Shown in pieces: positions 35,588 to 43,261 of a stretch of DNA of 64,000 bases. Position numbers and translations under genes: made by a program. How positions within the stretch are numbered: position 1 is the stretch's first letter; each line of letters opens with the position of its first letter. Origin of the DNA: Bordetella genomosp. 4 (GTDB lineage Bacteria > Pseudomonadota > Gammaproteobacteria > Burkholderiales > Burkholderiaceae_B); assembly GCF_002261185.1 (NCBI RefSeq), contig NZ_NEVQ01000001.1, positions 404,615 to 468,614 of the forward strand, written 5' to 3'. A model generated the notes under the pieces. That model did no database searches. It was not told the DNA's origin and saw only the letters and a list, made by a program, of their open reading frames with translations.

Positions 35588-36880
35588 TTAAATCAGGCCG
35601 TCAAAAGGCAGCACGTCGACCAGGTCGCCGGCGGCGACGTTGCCTTGATCGTGGTGCAATACCATCAGGCCATTGGCCTCGCTCATACTGCGCAAAATGC
35701 CCGAGCCTTGTGAACCGGTGATGCTGGCTTGCCACCCGCCGCCCGTCGCCGGGGTCACGATGGCGCGTTGATACTCCGTGCGGCCTGGTTTTTTCCGAAT
35801 AGGTTGTGCGGCCGTGCAGCGCAGCAAGGGCAGCGTATTCGATGTAGCGCCCGACATGGTCAATAACGCATCACGCACCAGGGCGTAGAACGTCACCATG
35901 ACGGCAACCGGATTCCCCGGCAAACCAAACAGAATGGCGTCGCCATGGTCGGCGCGGATGCGGCCGATGGCCATGGGCCGGCCCGGACGCATGGCGATCC
36001 GCCAGAACAGCACATCGCCCAGTTCGGCCATGACAGTCTTGGTGTGGTCGGCTTCGCCGACGCTGACGCCGCCCGAGGTGATGACGGCATCCGCGTTGGC
36101 GGCCGCGGTACTGAAGGCGGCGGCGAGCGCCTGCGGGTCATCGCGTACGACGCCCAGATCCAGGATCTCGACGCCTAGCCGCTGCAACATGCTCCACAGG
36201 GTATAGCGGTTGCTGTCGTAAACGCAGCCTTCGTCCAGCGGTTCGCCAATGGAGCGCAATTCGTTGCCGGTAGAGAAAAAGGCGACGCGCAGCCGTCTTT
36301 GGACCGGGACTTCAGCTTGGCCCAATGAGGCGAGCAGGCCAATGTCGGCGGGACGTAATACGCGGCCTGCAGTCAGGGCGTTGTCGCCGATGGCCAGGTC
36401 TTCGCCTGCCAAGCGCCGGTTGTCGCCGGCGCGCAAGACATTTGCGGGAATGATGATCCGGTCGCCGTCCTGTTGGACGAATTCCTGAGGGACGACGGTG
36501 TCCAGGCCGGCGGGCATGACGGCGCCAGTCATGATGCGTACGCACTGGCCTGCGCCGACGGGGCGGGCGGAGGGGTCTCCTGCCAGCAGCGCGCCGGTCA
36601 CTTGCAACACCGTATCAGTATCCTCGGCCAATTCGCTGCCGGCGAATGCGTAGCCGTCCATGGCCGAGTTGTCGTGCGCCGGGACATTCAGATGCGACAC
36701 GATATCGCGTGCCAGCACGCGTCCCAGCGCTGAACGCAACGGCAGCATTTCCACTGTGTTCAGGCGCGGCACCAGTTGGTCAATAAAGGCGCGGGCCTGC
36801 GGAATCGGCAGGGCATTGGGGTCGTAGCCGCTGATACAGGAAACGATGGAGGCCAGACTGGGAGGCAGGGGACGAGTCAT
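35588..36880 (-). CDS. moeA: Molybdopterin molybdenumtransferase
   Basis: 430 residues. MoeA domains in order with PAHDNSAMDGYAF, GAVMPAGLDTVVPQE, VRIMTG and TSGGVSVGEADHTK. Inserts molybdate into adenylylated molybdopterin. The start at 36880 overlaps the mobA stop (ATGA); the long open frame upstream to 37174 is antisense-like sequence inside mobA. Confidence 0.95.
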   Translation of the reverse strand: MTRPLPPSLASIVSCISGYDPNALPIPQARAFIDQLVPRLNTVEMLPLRSALGRVLARDIVSHLNVPAHDNSAMDGYAFAGSELAEDTDTVLQVTGALLAGDPSARPVGAGQCVRIMTGAVMPAGLDTVVPQEFVQQDGDRIIIPANVLRAGDNRRLAGEDLAIGDNALTAGRVLRPADIGLLASLGQAEVPVQRRLRVAFFSTGNELRSIGEPLDEGCVYDSNRYTLWSMLQRLGVEILDLGVVRDDPQALAAAFSTAAANADAVITSGGVSVGEADHTKTVMAELGDVLFWRIAMRPGRPMAIGRIRADHGDAILFGLPGNPVAVMVTFYALVRDALLTMSGATSNTLPLLRCTAAQPIRKKPGRTEYQRAIVTPATGGGWQASITGSQGSGILRSMSEANGLMVLHHDQGNVAAGDLVDVLPFDGLI

Positions 36881-37470
36881 CAGGAAAGTTGTTGCAATTC
36901 GGCCAGAGTATTGGCGCCGGCAAAGGCCTGCGCATCTTCGAAGGTTACGTCGATGCAGTGGTGTTGCGCCGTCCAGATGTCGATTTTGCGCTGGCCGCTG
37001 TGTAAAAACTCCAGCAGACTGGACAGCAGCGACGTTTTCATCAGGCAGAAAACGGGCTGGGTACGTAATTTGCCGTCCTGCTGAGTGGCGGCCATGGCGA
37101 TGTCGGCGTCTTGTTCGGTGAGCGCTTGAGCCAGACGCTGCACCAGATCGAGCGGAAACCGGGGACAGTCGCACGGCACCGTGACCAGGTAAGCAGTTTC
37201 GCAGCGCTCCAGTCCGGCAGCCAATCCCGCCAGGGGGCCGGCGAAATCCGGCAGATTGTCAGGCCAGACGGCAACCCCCATGGCCTCGTAGGCGGCCAGA
37301 TTGCGGTTGGCGTTGATCATGGTGTCGCCGACCTGCGGTGCGAGACGCATCAACGCATGCAAGGCCATGGGCATGCCTTGATAGTTCTGCAGTCCTTTGT
37401 CTACGCCGCCCATGCGGCTGCCCCGTCCACCCGCGAGGATGAGGCCCGTAATATCGTTAGTATGGATCAT
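36880..37470 (-). CDS. mobA: Molybdenum cofactor guanylyltransferase
   Basis: 196 residues. Nucleotidyltransferase start [19 protein letters not shown] and [10 protein letters not shown] metal site. Makes the bis-MGD cofactor required by formate dehydrogenases of the DMSO-reductase family, such as the one encoded downstream on the other strand. Divergent from apbC with 242 bp between; I see no gene in that gap. Confidence 0.95.
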   Translation of the reverse strand: MIHTNDITGLILAGGRGSRMGGVDKGLQNYQGMPMALHALMRLAPQVGDTMINANRNLAAYEAMGVAVWPDNLPDFAGPLAGLAAGLERCETAYLVTVPCDCPRFPLDLVQRLAQALTEQDADIAMAATQQDGKLRTQPVFCLMKTSLLSSLLEFLHSGQRKIDIWTAQHHCIDVTFEDAQAFAGANTLAELQQLS

Positions 37471-37712
37471 GGCACACGATAAAACGCGCCGCGCTCAGCG
37501 CCGCGCAATGGCGGCCAGTATAGACCAGCCTCATCGTGCCGGCCGAACAGACGCCAGACCCAACTGCCGCTCTGCTAACATGCCCGAAGGTGGCCGCCTA
37601 GCCGCTTTGGCGTGAAATCGCTCCCGCCGGGGGCGCCGGACCAAAGGCACGGCCTTCGTCGTCTTTATTAACGACTTCTTTCTCTTTCGCTGATTTCAGA
37701 GACAGACCCTTC

Positions 37713-38801
37713 ATGGTCACTTCCGATACTTTGCTTCAGGCCCTGCAGGCCGTCATTGATCCCAACACGGGCAAGCCCTTGGCCGAAGCCAAGGCGGTCA
37801 AAAACCTTCAGATCGATGGCGCCGACGTGGCGTTCGATGTGGAACTGGGTTATCCGGCCAAGAGCCAGATCCCGGCATTGCGCAGCGCATTGATTGCGGC
37901 GGCGAAATCGGTGCCGGGTGTGGGCAATGTGTCCATCAACCTGCGTTCGGTGATTGTGGCGCACGCGGCACAGCGCGGGGTGGCGCTACTGCCCAACATC
38001 AAAAACGTCATAGCGGTGGCGTCAGGCAAGGGCGGCGTGGGCAAGAGCACCACGGCCGTGAATCTGGCGTTGGCCCTGGCGGCCGAAGGCGCCCGGGTCG
38101 GAATTCTGGATGCGGATATCTATGGTCCCAGCCAATCCATGATGATGGGCATCAACGCCCGCCCGCAGAGCGAAGACGGCAACACGATGGAGCCCCTGGA
38201 AAACTACGGGGTGCAGGTGATGTCGATCGGCTTTTTAGTCGATGCCGACGAGGCCATGATCTGGCGCGGCCCGATGGCGGTGCAGGCGCTGGAACAGCTA
38301 TTGCGCCAGACAAACTGGAAAGATCTGGATTATCTGGTGGTGGATATGCCGCCGGGCACGGGTGATATTCACCTGTCGCTGAGCCAGAAAGTACCGGTGA
38401 CCGGGGCTGTGATCGTGACGACGCCTCAGGACATCGCCTTGCTGGATGCGCGCAAGGGCGTCAAAATGTTTGAAAAAGTCGGGGTGCCGATTCTGGGCGT
38501 GATCGAAAACATGGCGGTTCACGTCTGTAGCCAATGCGGTCATGCCGAGCATATTTTTGGATCGGGCGGAGGCCAGAAGATGGCGGCCGATTATCAGTTA
38601 CCGTATTTGGGCGCCCTGCCCTTGGACATCAATATCCGCCTGCAGGCCGACGGCGGCCAGCCTTCTGTGATCGCGGATCCGGATGGCGAGGTCGCGGGTT
38701 TGTACAAGTCTGTCGCGCGCCAGGTGGCTGTGTCGGTGGCCGGCATGGCCAAAGACCATTCTTCGAAGCTGTCGGCGATTTCGGTCAGTCGAGCGAAGTA
38801 G
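37713..38801 (+). CDS. apbC: Iron-sulfur cluster carrier protein ApbC/Mrp
   Basis: 362 residues. N-terminal MIP18/DUF59-like domain (1-85), then a P-loop with GKGGVGKSTTAVNLA and the C-terminal CSQCG motif that holds the shared cluster. Carries [4Fe-4S] clusters to target enzymes. Here it leads into the formate dehydrogenase accessory genes, which encode very cluster-rich proteins; the next gene starts 10 bp later, so co-transcription is likely. Confidence 0.95.
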   Translation: MVTSDTLLQALQAVIDPNTGKPLAEAKAVKNLQIDGADVAFDVELGYPAKSQIPALRSALIAAAKSVPGVGNVSINLRSVIVAHAAQRGVALLPNIKNVIAVASGKGGVGKSTTAVNLALALAAEGARVGILDADIYGPSQSMMMGINARPQSEDGNTMEPLENYGVQVMSIGFLVDADEAMIWRGPMAVQALEQLLRQTNWKDLDYLVVDMPPGTGDIHLSLSQKVPVTGAVIVTTPQDIALLDARKGVKMFEKVGVPILGVIENMAVHVCSQCGHAEHIFGSGGGQKMAADYQLPYLGALPLDINIRLQADGGQPSVIADPDGEVAGLYKSVARQVAVSVAGMAKDHSSKLSAISVSRAK

Positions 38802-38811
38802 GTAAAGCGTC

Positions 38812-39372
38812 ATGAGCGATTCCTTGCCTGTCAGTCTGGATGTAGCGGTGGTGATGCGCAAGGAGCGCATTACCGGCCCCATGAGCCGCTGGCAGGAATG
38901 GCGCTGGGTGCTGGATGATGTGGTCGTCAACGAAACGGCATTCGGGCCGACGGCACGTCTTTTATATAAAGACGATGCCCAAGAGCGCTGGCTGCATCCC
39001 GGCTATACGGTGCGCTTGTTCAGAGATGACGCCGAAGGCTATGTGTTGAACGCGACGACGGCAGCGCCGTGCTGGTTTGTGCTGTGGCGTATGCATGATG
39101 CGGAAGACGGCGGCGAGCCCTACGCCCGGCCCGAAATCGTGACGCTGAGCTACCACGATGCGGGCCGCTGGCTGGATGCTCAGGAAACGGTAGAGCAGGT
39201 ACCCGCGCCGCCGTCGGTGGTGCAATGGATGAATGCCTTTATTGCCGCGCATTATGTGCCCGAACCTAAACGGCGCAAGCGTCCGGCCAGTTTCCAATCG
39301 CTGCAGGACCGTTTTGGTAACCCTGCTTCGGTGTCGACTCTGAAGAAATTTCGCGGCGAGGGTTCGTCATGA
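38812..39372 (+). CDS. DUF3305 formate dehydrogenase-associated protein
   Basis: 186 residues, cytoplasmic, no motif of known catalysis. Starts SLDVAVVMRKERITGPMSRW, a form I associate with DUF3305, a family found with DUF3306 in formate dehydrogenase loci. Its stop overlaps the DUF3306 start (ATGA at 39369-39372). Role unknown; assembly is inferred from context. Confidence 0.85.
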   Translation: MSDSLPVSLDVAVVMRKERITGPMSRWQEWRWVLDDVVVNETAFGPTARLLYKDDAQERWLHPGYTVRLFRDDAEGYVLNATTAAPCWFVLWRMHDAEDGGEPYARPEIVTLSYHDAGRWLDAQETVEQVPAPPSVVQWMNAFIAAHYVPEPKRRKRPASFQSLQDRFGNPASVSTLKKFRGEGSS

Positions 39373-40109
39373 CGACGGACGATCGAAGCGGTTTTCTGCA
39401 TCGCTGGTCCAGACGCAAGATCGAGGCTCGCGAGAGAGGAACTCCGGATGAAGACCGGCCGCAGCAGCAAGCGCCTGCGGCAGAAGCTGCGGCCGCAGGT
39501 GATCTGGCGACGCAGGATCCCGCTAGGGACGAAGTTTCGCAGCGGACATCTGCGGCCTCGCCTACAGAGGGCGTTTCTGAAACGGGCGACCGTGGCGCCG
39601 GGAGCGAGGAGCCGCCGTTGACGCTGCAGGACGTGCAGGCGCTGACCCGGGATTCGGATTTCGCACCATTCATGACGCGGCAGGTCGCGCCCGAGGTCAA
39701 AAACGCAGCTTTGAAAAAACTGTTTTCCGATCCGCATTACAACGTGATGGACGGGTTGGACATCTATATCGATGACTATTCGAACCTGGAGCCGTTGCCG
39801 GCGCCCATGTTGCGGCGATTGGTGAGCGCGCAGGCGCTCAAGATGTTTGAAGCCGACGTGGAGGATGGCGACAGCCCGCGCGCCGAGGGCGGGGAGGCAG
39901 ACGTTAACGCGGCGGGCAGTAACCCAGGGCACGCAGCGGATCAGGCCGAGACGGAGGATAAGCGCGACGCAGAGCGTGAACAGGTGGCTTCTGAGGCAGA
40001 CCCCGCAGCACCGGCAGACCCGACGGCACAGGCAGATTCAACAGTACACACAGACTCAGCAGTACAGGCGGCCGAATCAATTCCGGCCGTCAAATCATCC
40101 AGGTCATGA
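39369..40109 (+). CDS. DUF3306 formate dehydrogenase-associated protein
   Basis: 246 residues. N-terminal GFLHRWSRRKIEARE and central DFAPFMTRQVAPEVKNAALKK to DGLDIYIDDYS match DUF3306. The C-terminal 70 residues are low-complexity and acidic with repeats of Ala-Asp-Ser/Thr. Translationally coupled to DUF3305. Function unknown; conserved pairing with formate dehydrogenase genes. Confidence 0.85.
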   Translation: MTTDDRSGFLHRWSRRKIEARERGTPDEDRPQQQAPAAEAAAAGDLATQDPARDEVSQRTSAASPTEGVSETGDRGAGSEEPPLTLQDVQALTRDSDFAPFMTRQVAPEVKNAALKKLFSDPHYNVMDGLDIYIDDYSNLEPLPAPMLRRLVSAQALKMFEADVEDGDSPRAEGGEADVNAAGSNPGHAADQAETEDKRDAEREQVASEADPAAPADPTAQADSTVHTDSAVQAAESIPAVKSSRS

Positions 40110-40187
40110 TATGAATGCTTCTCGGTTCTTTTTCAGCATTGCGTCAGCGTAAACTCTTGTCGTTGGACCTTTTATTTTCTTGCGCTC

Positions 40188-42284
40188 ATGACGACTTTAA
40201 TCTGTGACTGCAACCGCACTATGCCGCTGGCTCCCGATGAGTTGAGCCGCGCGCTGGGTGAGCCGTTGGCGCCTCATTCGTTGCTGTGCCGCAGTCAGGC
40301 GGGCGATTTTCAGCAAGCGATCCGCGGTACGGATCAGGTCGTGGTGGCCTGTACGCAGGAAACACGGCTGTTCGGCGAACTCGGGCGCCGCACCGAAGGC
40401 GCGATCGCGCCGGTGCGTTTTGTGAATATTCGTGAGACAGGCGGTTGGAGCCGCGATGCCAGTCAGGCCATGCCTAAATTGGCCGCGTTGCTTGCCGCCG
40501 CCCATCTGCCTGAACCGGATCCGGTGGCCACGGTGACGTATCGCAGCGCGGGCCGCTTGCTGATCATCGGGCCGCTGGACCGTGCCGAGCAGGCGGCGGC
40601 GCTGCTGGACGATGTACTGGAAGTCACCTTGTTTGCAGATGGCCACGGTCATGCAGGCGGTACGCAGGCACGTCAATACCCTGTGCTCGCGGGCAGGCTC
40701 GATCGTTTGCAGGGCAGGCTGGGCGCGTTTGAACTGTCGTGGTCGCAGCACAATCCGATTGATCTGGATCTGTGCACGCGCTGCAATGCGTGTGTGGCCG
40801 CCTGTCCAGAAGGTGCGATCGGTCTGGATTATCAAGTGGATCTGACGCGTTGCACCGGGCATCGAAGCTGTACGGCGTCCTGTACGGTGGCGGGCGCGAT
40901 TGATTTTCAGCGTCCGCCGAGGCAACTGACGGAAACCTTCGATCTGGTGCTGGATCTCGGCGCGACGCCGCAGTTTCGCCGTCATGAGCCGCCGCAGGGG
41001 TACTTCACCTGGCCCGACAATACGCCGGGGACATTGCTGAAACTGCGCGAGATGGTGGGCGAGTTCGAAAAGCCCAAATTTTTCGACTACAAACAATCTC
41101 TGTGCGCCCATAGCCGTAACGAAACGGTAGGCTGCCGGGCTTGTGTGGATGTGTGCTCGGCCGAGGCGATCAGCAGCGACAAGCATCATCAACGGATTGT
41201 GGTGGACCCGCATTTATGCGTGGGATGTGGCGCCTGCACGACCGCGTGCCCGAGCGGAGCACTGTCCTACACGTATCCGCGCAATCCCGATCAGGGGCTG
41301 AAACTGCGCACGCTGCTGGGGACGTATGCCCAGGCCGGCGGACGCCACGCCGTACTGCTTTTGCATAGTCAGCAAGCTGGCCAGAAACTGGTCGAGGCGC
41401 TGGGCCGCGCGGCGCAGTTGAAGCAGGCGCACGGCGTGCCTGCCAATGTGATTCCGGTTTCGCTGTGGCATACCGCCGGCGTAGGAGCGGACCTCTGGTT
41501 GTCGGCTATTGCGTTTGGAGCGGCCCAGGTGGCGGTATTGCTGACAGGCGAAGAGGCGCCGCAGTATCAAGAGGCCCTGAGGGCCCAGATGGACATCTCG
41601 CAGCGTATTCTGAATGGCTTGGGCTATACCGGGCAGCATTTGCATTTGCTGCACGCTACCGAGGTCGGGGCACTGGACGGCGCTCTGCAGGAAGTGGCGA
41701 GCCGGCGGCCTACTGCGCCCGCCGAGCCAGCACGTTTTGCGGTAGCACCGGAAAAAAGAACGACGCTCAGTCTCGCGCTGGATCATTTGGTGGCCTTGGC
41801 GCCCGAGCCTTTACCGGAGGCGATCGATCTGCCTGGCGGCGCACCTGGCAGTGGATCGCCGTTCGGTGCGGTCACGGTCAGCGCCGATGCCTGTACGCTG
41901 TGTATGAGTTGTGTGAGCGCCTGCCCGGCCAACGCACTAAAAGACAACGCGCAGCTCCCGCAATTGCGTTTTATCGAGAAAAACTGCGTGCAGTGCGGCC
42001 TGTGCGAGCAGACCTGCCCCGAAGACGCGATTCAGTTGGTCCCACGGCTATTGCTGTCCGAGCGCCGCAAGGAGGCCGTGGTTCTGCATGAGGCCCAGCC
42101 ATTCCATTGCGTTCGGTGCAACAAGGCCTTTGGTACGCAAAAGGGCGTGGAAACCATGTTGCAGCGTCTGGGTGGACACGCGATGTTCCAGGGGGCGGCG
42201 CTGGAGCGCTTGAAAATGTGCGGCGATTGCCGTGTTATCGACATGTATTCGTCTCCCAACGAGGTCCGCATTACTGATCTATGA
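40188..42284 (+). CDS. Polyferredoxin-type 4Fe-4S protein of the formate dehydrogenase locus
   Basis: 698 residues. At least three ferredoxin regions: CTRCNACVAAC (about 196-206), CRACVDVC and CVGCGACTTACP (about 315-355), and CTLCMSCVSACP with CVQCGLCEQTCPED (about 565-615), plus further Cys pairs near the C-terminus (CVRCNKAFG and CGDC). No signal peptide, so cytoplasmic. An NAD/flavin domain is not evident. It is common in betaproteobacterial formate dehydrogenase clusters and is probably an electron carrier or cluster donor. It overlaps the TorD-like gene by 4 nt. Confidence 0.85.
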   Translation: MTTLICDCNRTMPLAPDELSRALGEPLAPHSLLCRSQAGDFQQAIRGTDQVVVACTQETRLFGELGRRTEGAIAPVRFVNIRETGGWSRDASQAMPKLAALLAAAHLPEPDPVATVTYRSAGRLLIIGPLDRAEQAAALLDDVLEVTLFADGHGHAGGTQARQYPVLAGRLDRLQGRLGAFELSWSQHNPIDLDLCTRCNACVAACPEGAIGLDYQVDLTRCTGHRSCTASCTVAGAIDFQRPPRQLTETFDLVLDLGATPQFRRHEPPQGYFTWPDNTPGTLLKLREMVGEFEKPKFFDYKQSLCAHSRNETVGCRACVDVCSAEAISSDKHHQRIVVDPHLCVGCGACTTACPSGALSYTYPRNPDQGLKLRTLLGTYAQAGGRHAVLLLHSQQAGQKLVEALGRAAQLKQAHGVPANVIPVSLWHTAGVGADLWLSAIAFGAAQVAVLLTGEEAPQYQEALRAQMDISQRILNGLGYTGQHLHLLHATEVGALDGALQEVASRRPTAPAEPARFAVAPEKRTTLSLALDHLVALAPEPLPEAIDLPGGAPGSGSPFGAVTVSADACTLCMSCVSACPANALKDNAQLPQLRFIEKNCVQCGLCEQTCPEDAIQLVPRLLLSERRKEAVVLHEAQPFHCVRCNKAFGTQKGVETMLQRLGGHAMFQGAALERLKMCGDCRVIDMYSSPNEVRITDL

Positions 42285-42901
42285 CGATTATTCCGCCTAC
42301 TGCCACCGAACCCGCCAGCCATGACGAAGACTTTGCGCGGGCAGAAATCTATAGCCTGCTGGCGCACTTGTTCTATGCACCGCCTGCGCCAGAGTTGCTG
42401 GCACAGCTGCGCAACGCCGATGATGATGATTCGGACAGCGTGCTGGCGCCTTCGTGGAACGCCTTGCTCGCCTGCGCGCGCGAACTGGACGTGACCGCCA
42501 TACAGGCCGAGCACGATACGTTGTTCGGGGGAGTCGGCAAACCAGACGTTTATTTGTTTGGATCGCATTACCTCGCGGGTTTTCTCAACGAGAAGCCCTT
42601 GGTCCGCTTGCGCGATGACCTGGCTGCTTTGGGCCTCACGCGTGATCCTGCCATGCCGGAAACCGAAGACCACATCGCTTATTTGTGCGAGGTCATGCGT
42701 TTTCTGATCACAGGCGCGGATGCCGACACGTCGAATCTGGCCCGGCAACGAGAGTTTTTTTCGGCGCACATCCGACCGTGGGCAGACGATTTGTGCGCTG
42801 CAATCGTGCAGCAACCTGCCGCACGATTTTATGCGCGCTTGGCCGAATTTTTCCGGGATTTCAACAACATAGAGGCACAGGGCTTCGACATGCTGCCTTA
42901 G
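42281..42901 (+). CDS. TorD-family molybdoenzyme chaperone
   Basis: 206 residues. EIYSLLAHLFYAPP near the N-terminus, EHDTLFGGVGKPDVYLFGSHY and DHIAYLCEVMRFL fit the TorD/DmsD all-helical family. Such chaperones bind the Tat signal of the catalytic subunit and aid cofactor insertion before export. The likely client is the formate dehydrogenase large subunit just downstream. Confidence 0.9.
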   Translation: MTIIPPTATEPASHDEDFARAEIYSLLAHLFYAPPAPELLAQLRNADDDDSDSVLAPSWNALLACARELDVTAIQAEHDTLFGGVGKPDVYLFGSHYLAGFLNEKPLVRLRDDLAALGLTRDPAMPETEDHIAYLCEVMRFLITGADADTSNLARQREFFSAHIRPWADDLCAAIVQQPAARFYARLAEFFRDFNNIEAQGFDMLP

Positions 42902-42943
42902 CTTGGGCGTGTTGCAGTCCGGAAGGCACCTTTTTATGTTGCG

Positions 42944-42979
42944 AGGCCAATAGCCACACTATGGAAAGGGAATTGGCCT
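42944..42979. promoter_or_regulatory. Inverted repeat upstream of the formate dehydrogenase structural genes
   Basis: AGGCCAAT at 42944-42951 and ATTGGCCT at 42972-42979, 65 bp before the small Tat gene. The 142-bp gap here is the only substantial one inside the locus, so a regulated promoter is plausible. No factor can be named. Confidence 0.35.
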
Positions 42980-43043
42980 TTGTCCGTTATCGCGGTACAG
43001 TATGCAAAGAGTTTCATATCTAGTAGCCCCGGAGGGGATCGAC

Positions 43044-43250
43044 ATGTCACAAAAGAATCCTCGACTTTCGCGCAGGATGTTTTTGGCCGGCGCAGCCACA
43101 GCGGGTGCTGCGGCTGCTGGGGCGGCTGTCCTGCCTGAGAACCGCCAGACTGCTCAGACCCAAGCGGACGCCAAGCCGGCGCCCAAGACTGGGGGCGGCT
43201 ACCACCTGAGCGAACACGTCAAGCGCTATTACAAGACCACCCTCGTGTGA
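43044..43250 (+). CDS. Formate dehydrogenase-region Tat-signal small protein
   Basis: 68 residues with a strong ribosome site (CGGAGGGG). Twin-arginine start SRRMFLAGAATAGAAAAGA, then GGYHLSEHVKRYYKTTLV, the family hallmark. Members are always beside formate dehydrogenase genes. The mature part is under 40 residues and may be a small subunit or a Tat-associated assembly factor. Its stop lies next to the catalytic gene start. Confidence 0.88.
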   Translation: MSQKNPRLSRRMFLAGAATAGAAAAGAAVLPENRQTAQTQADAKPAPKTGGGYHLSEHVKRYYKTTLV

Positions 43251-43261
43251 CGGAGTCCGGC

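Noticed and set aside
40197..41213. 338-codon open frame on the minus strand inside the polyferredoxin gene
   Set aside because: Antisense to clear ferredoxin motifs; no recognisable protein features.
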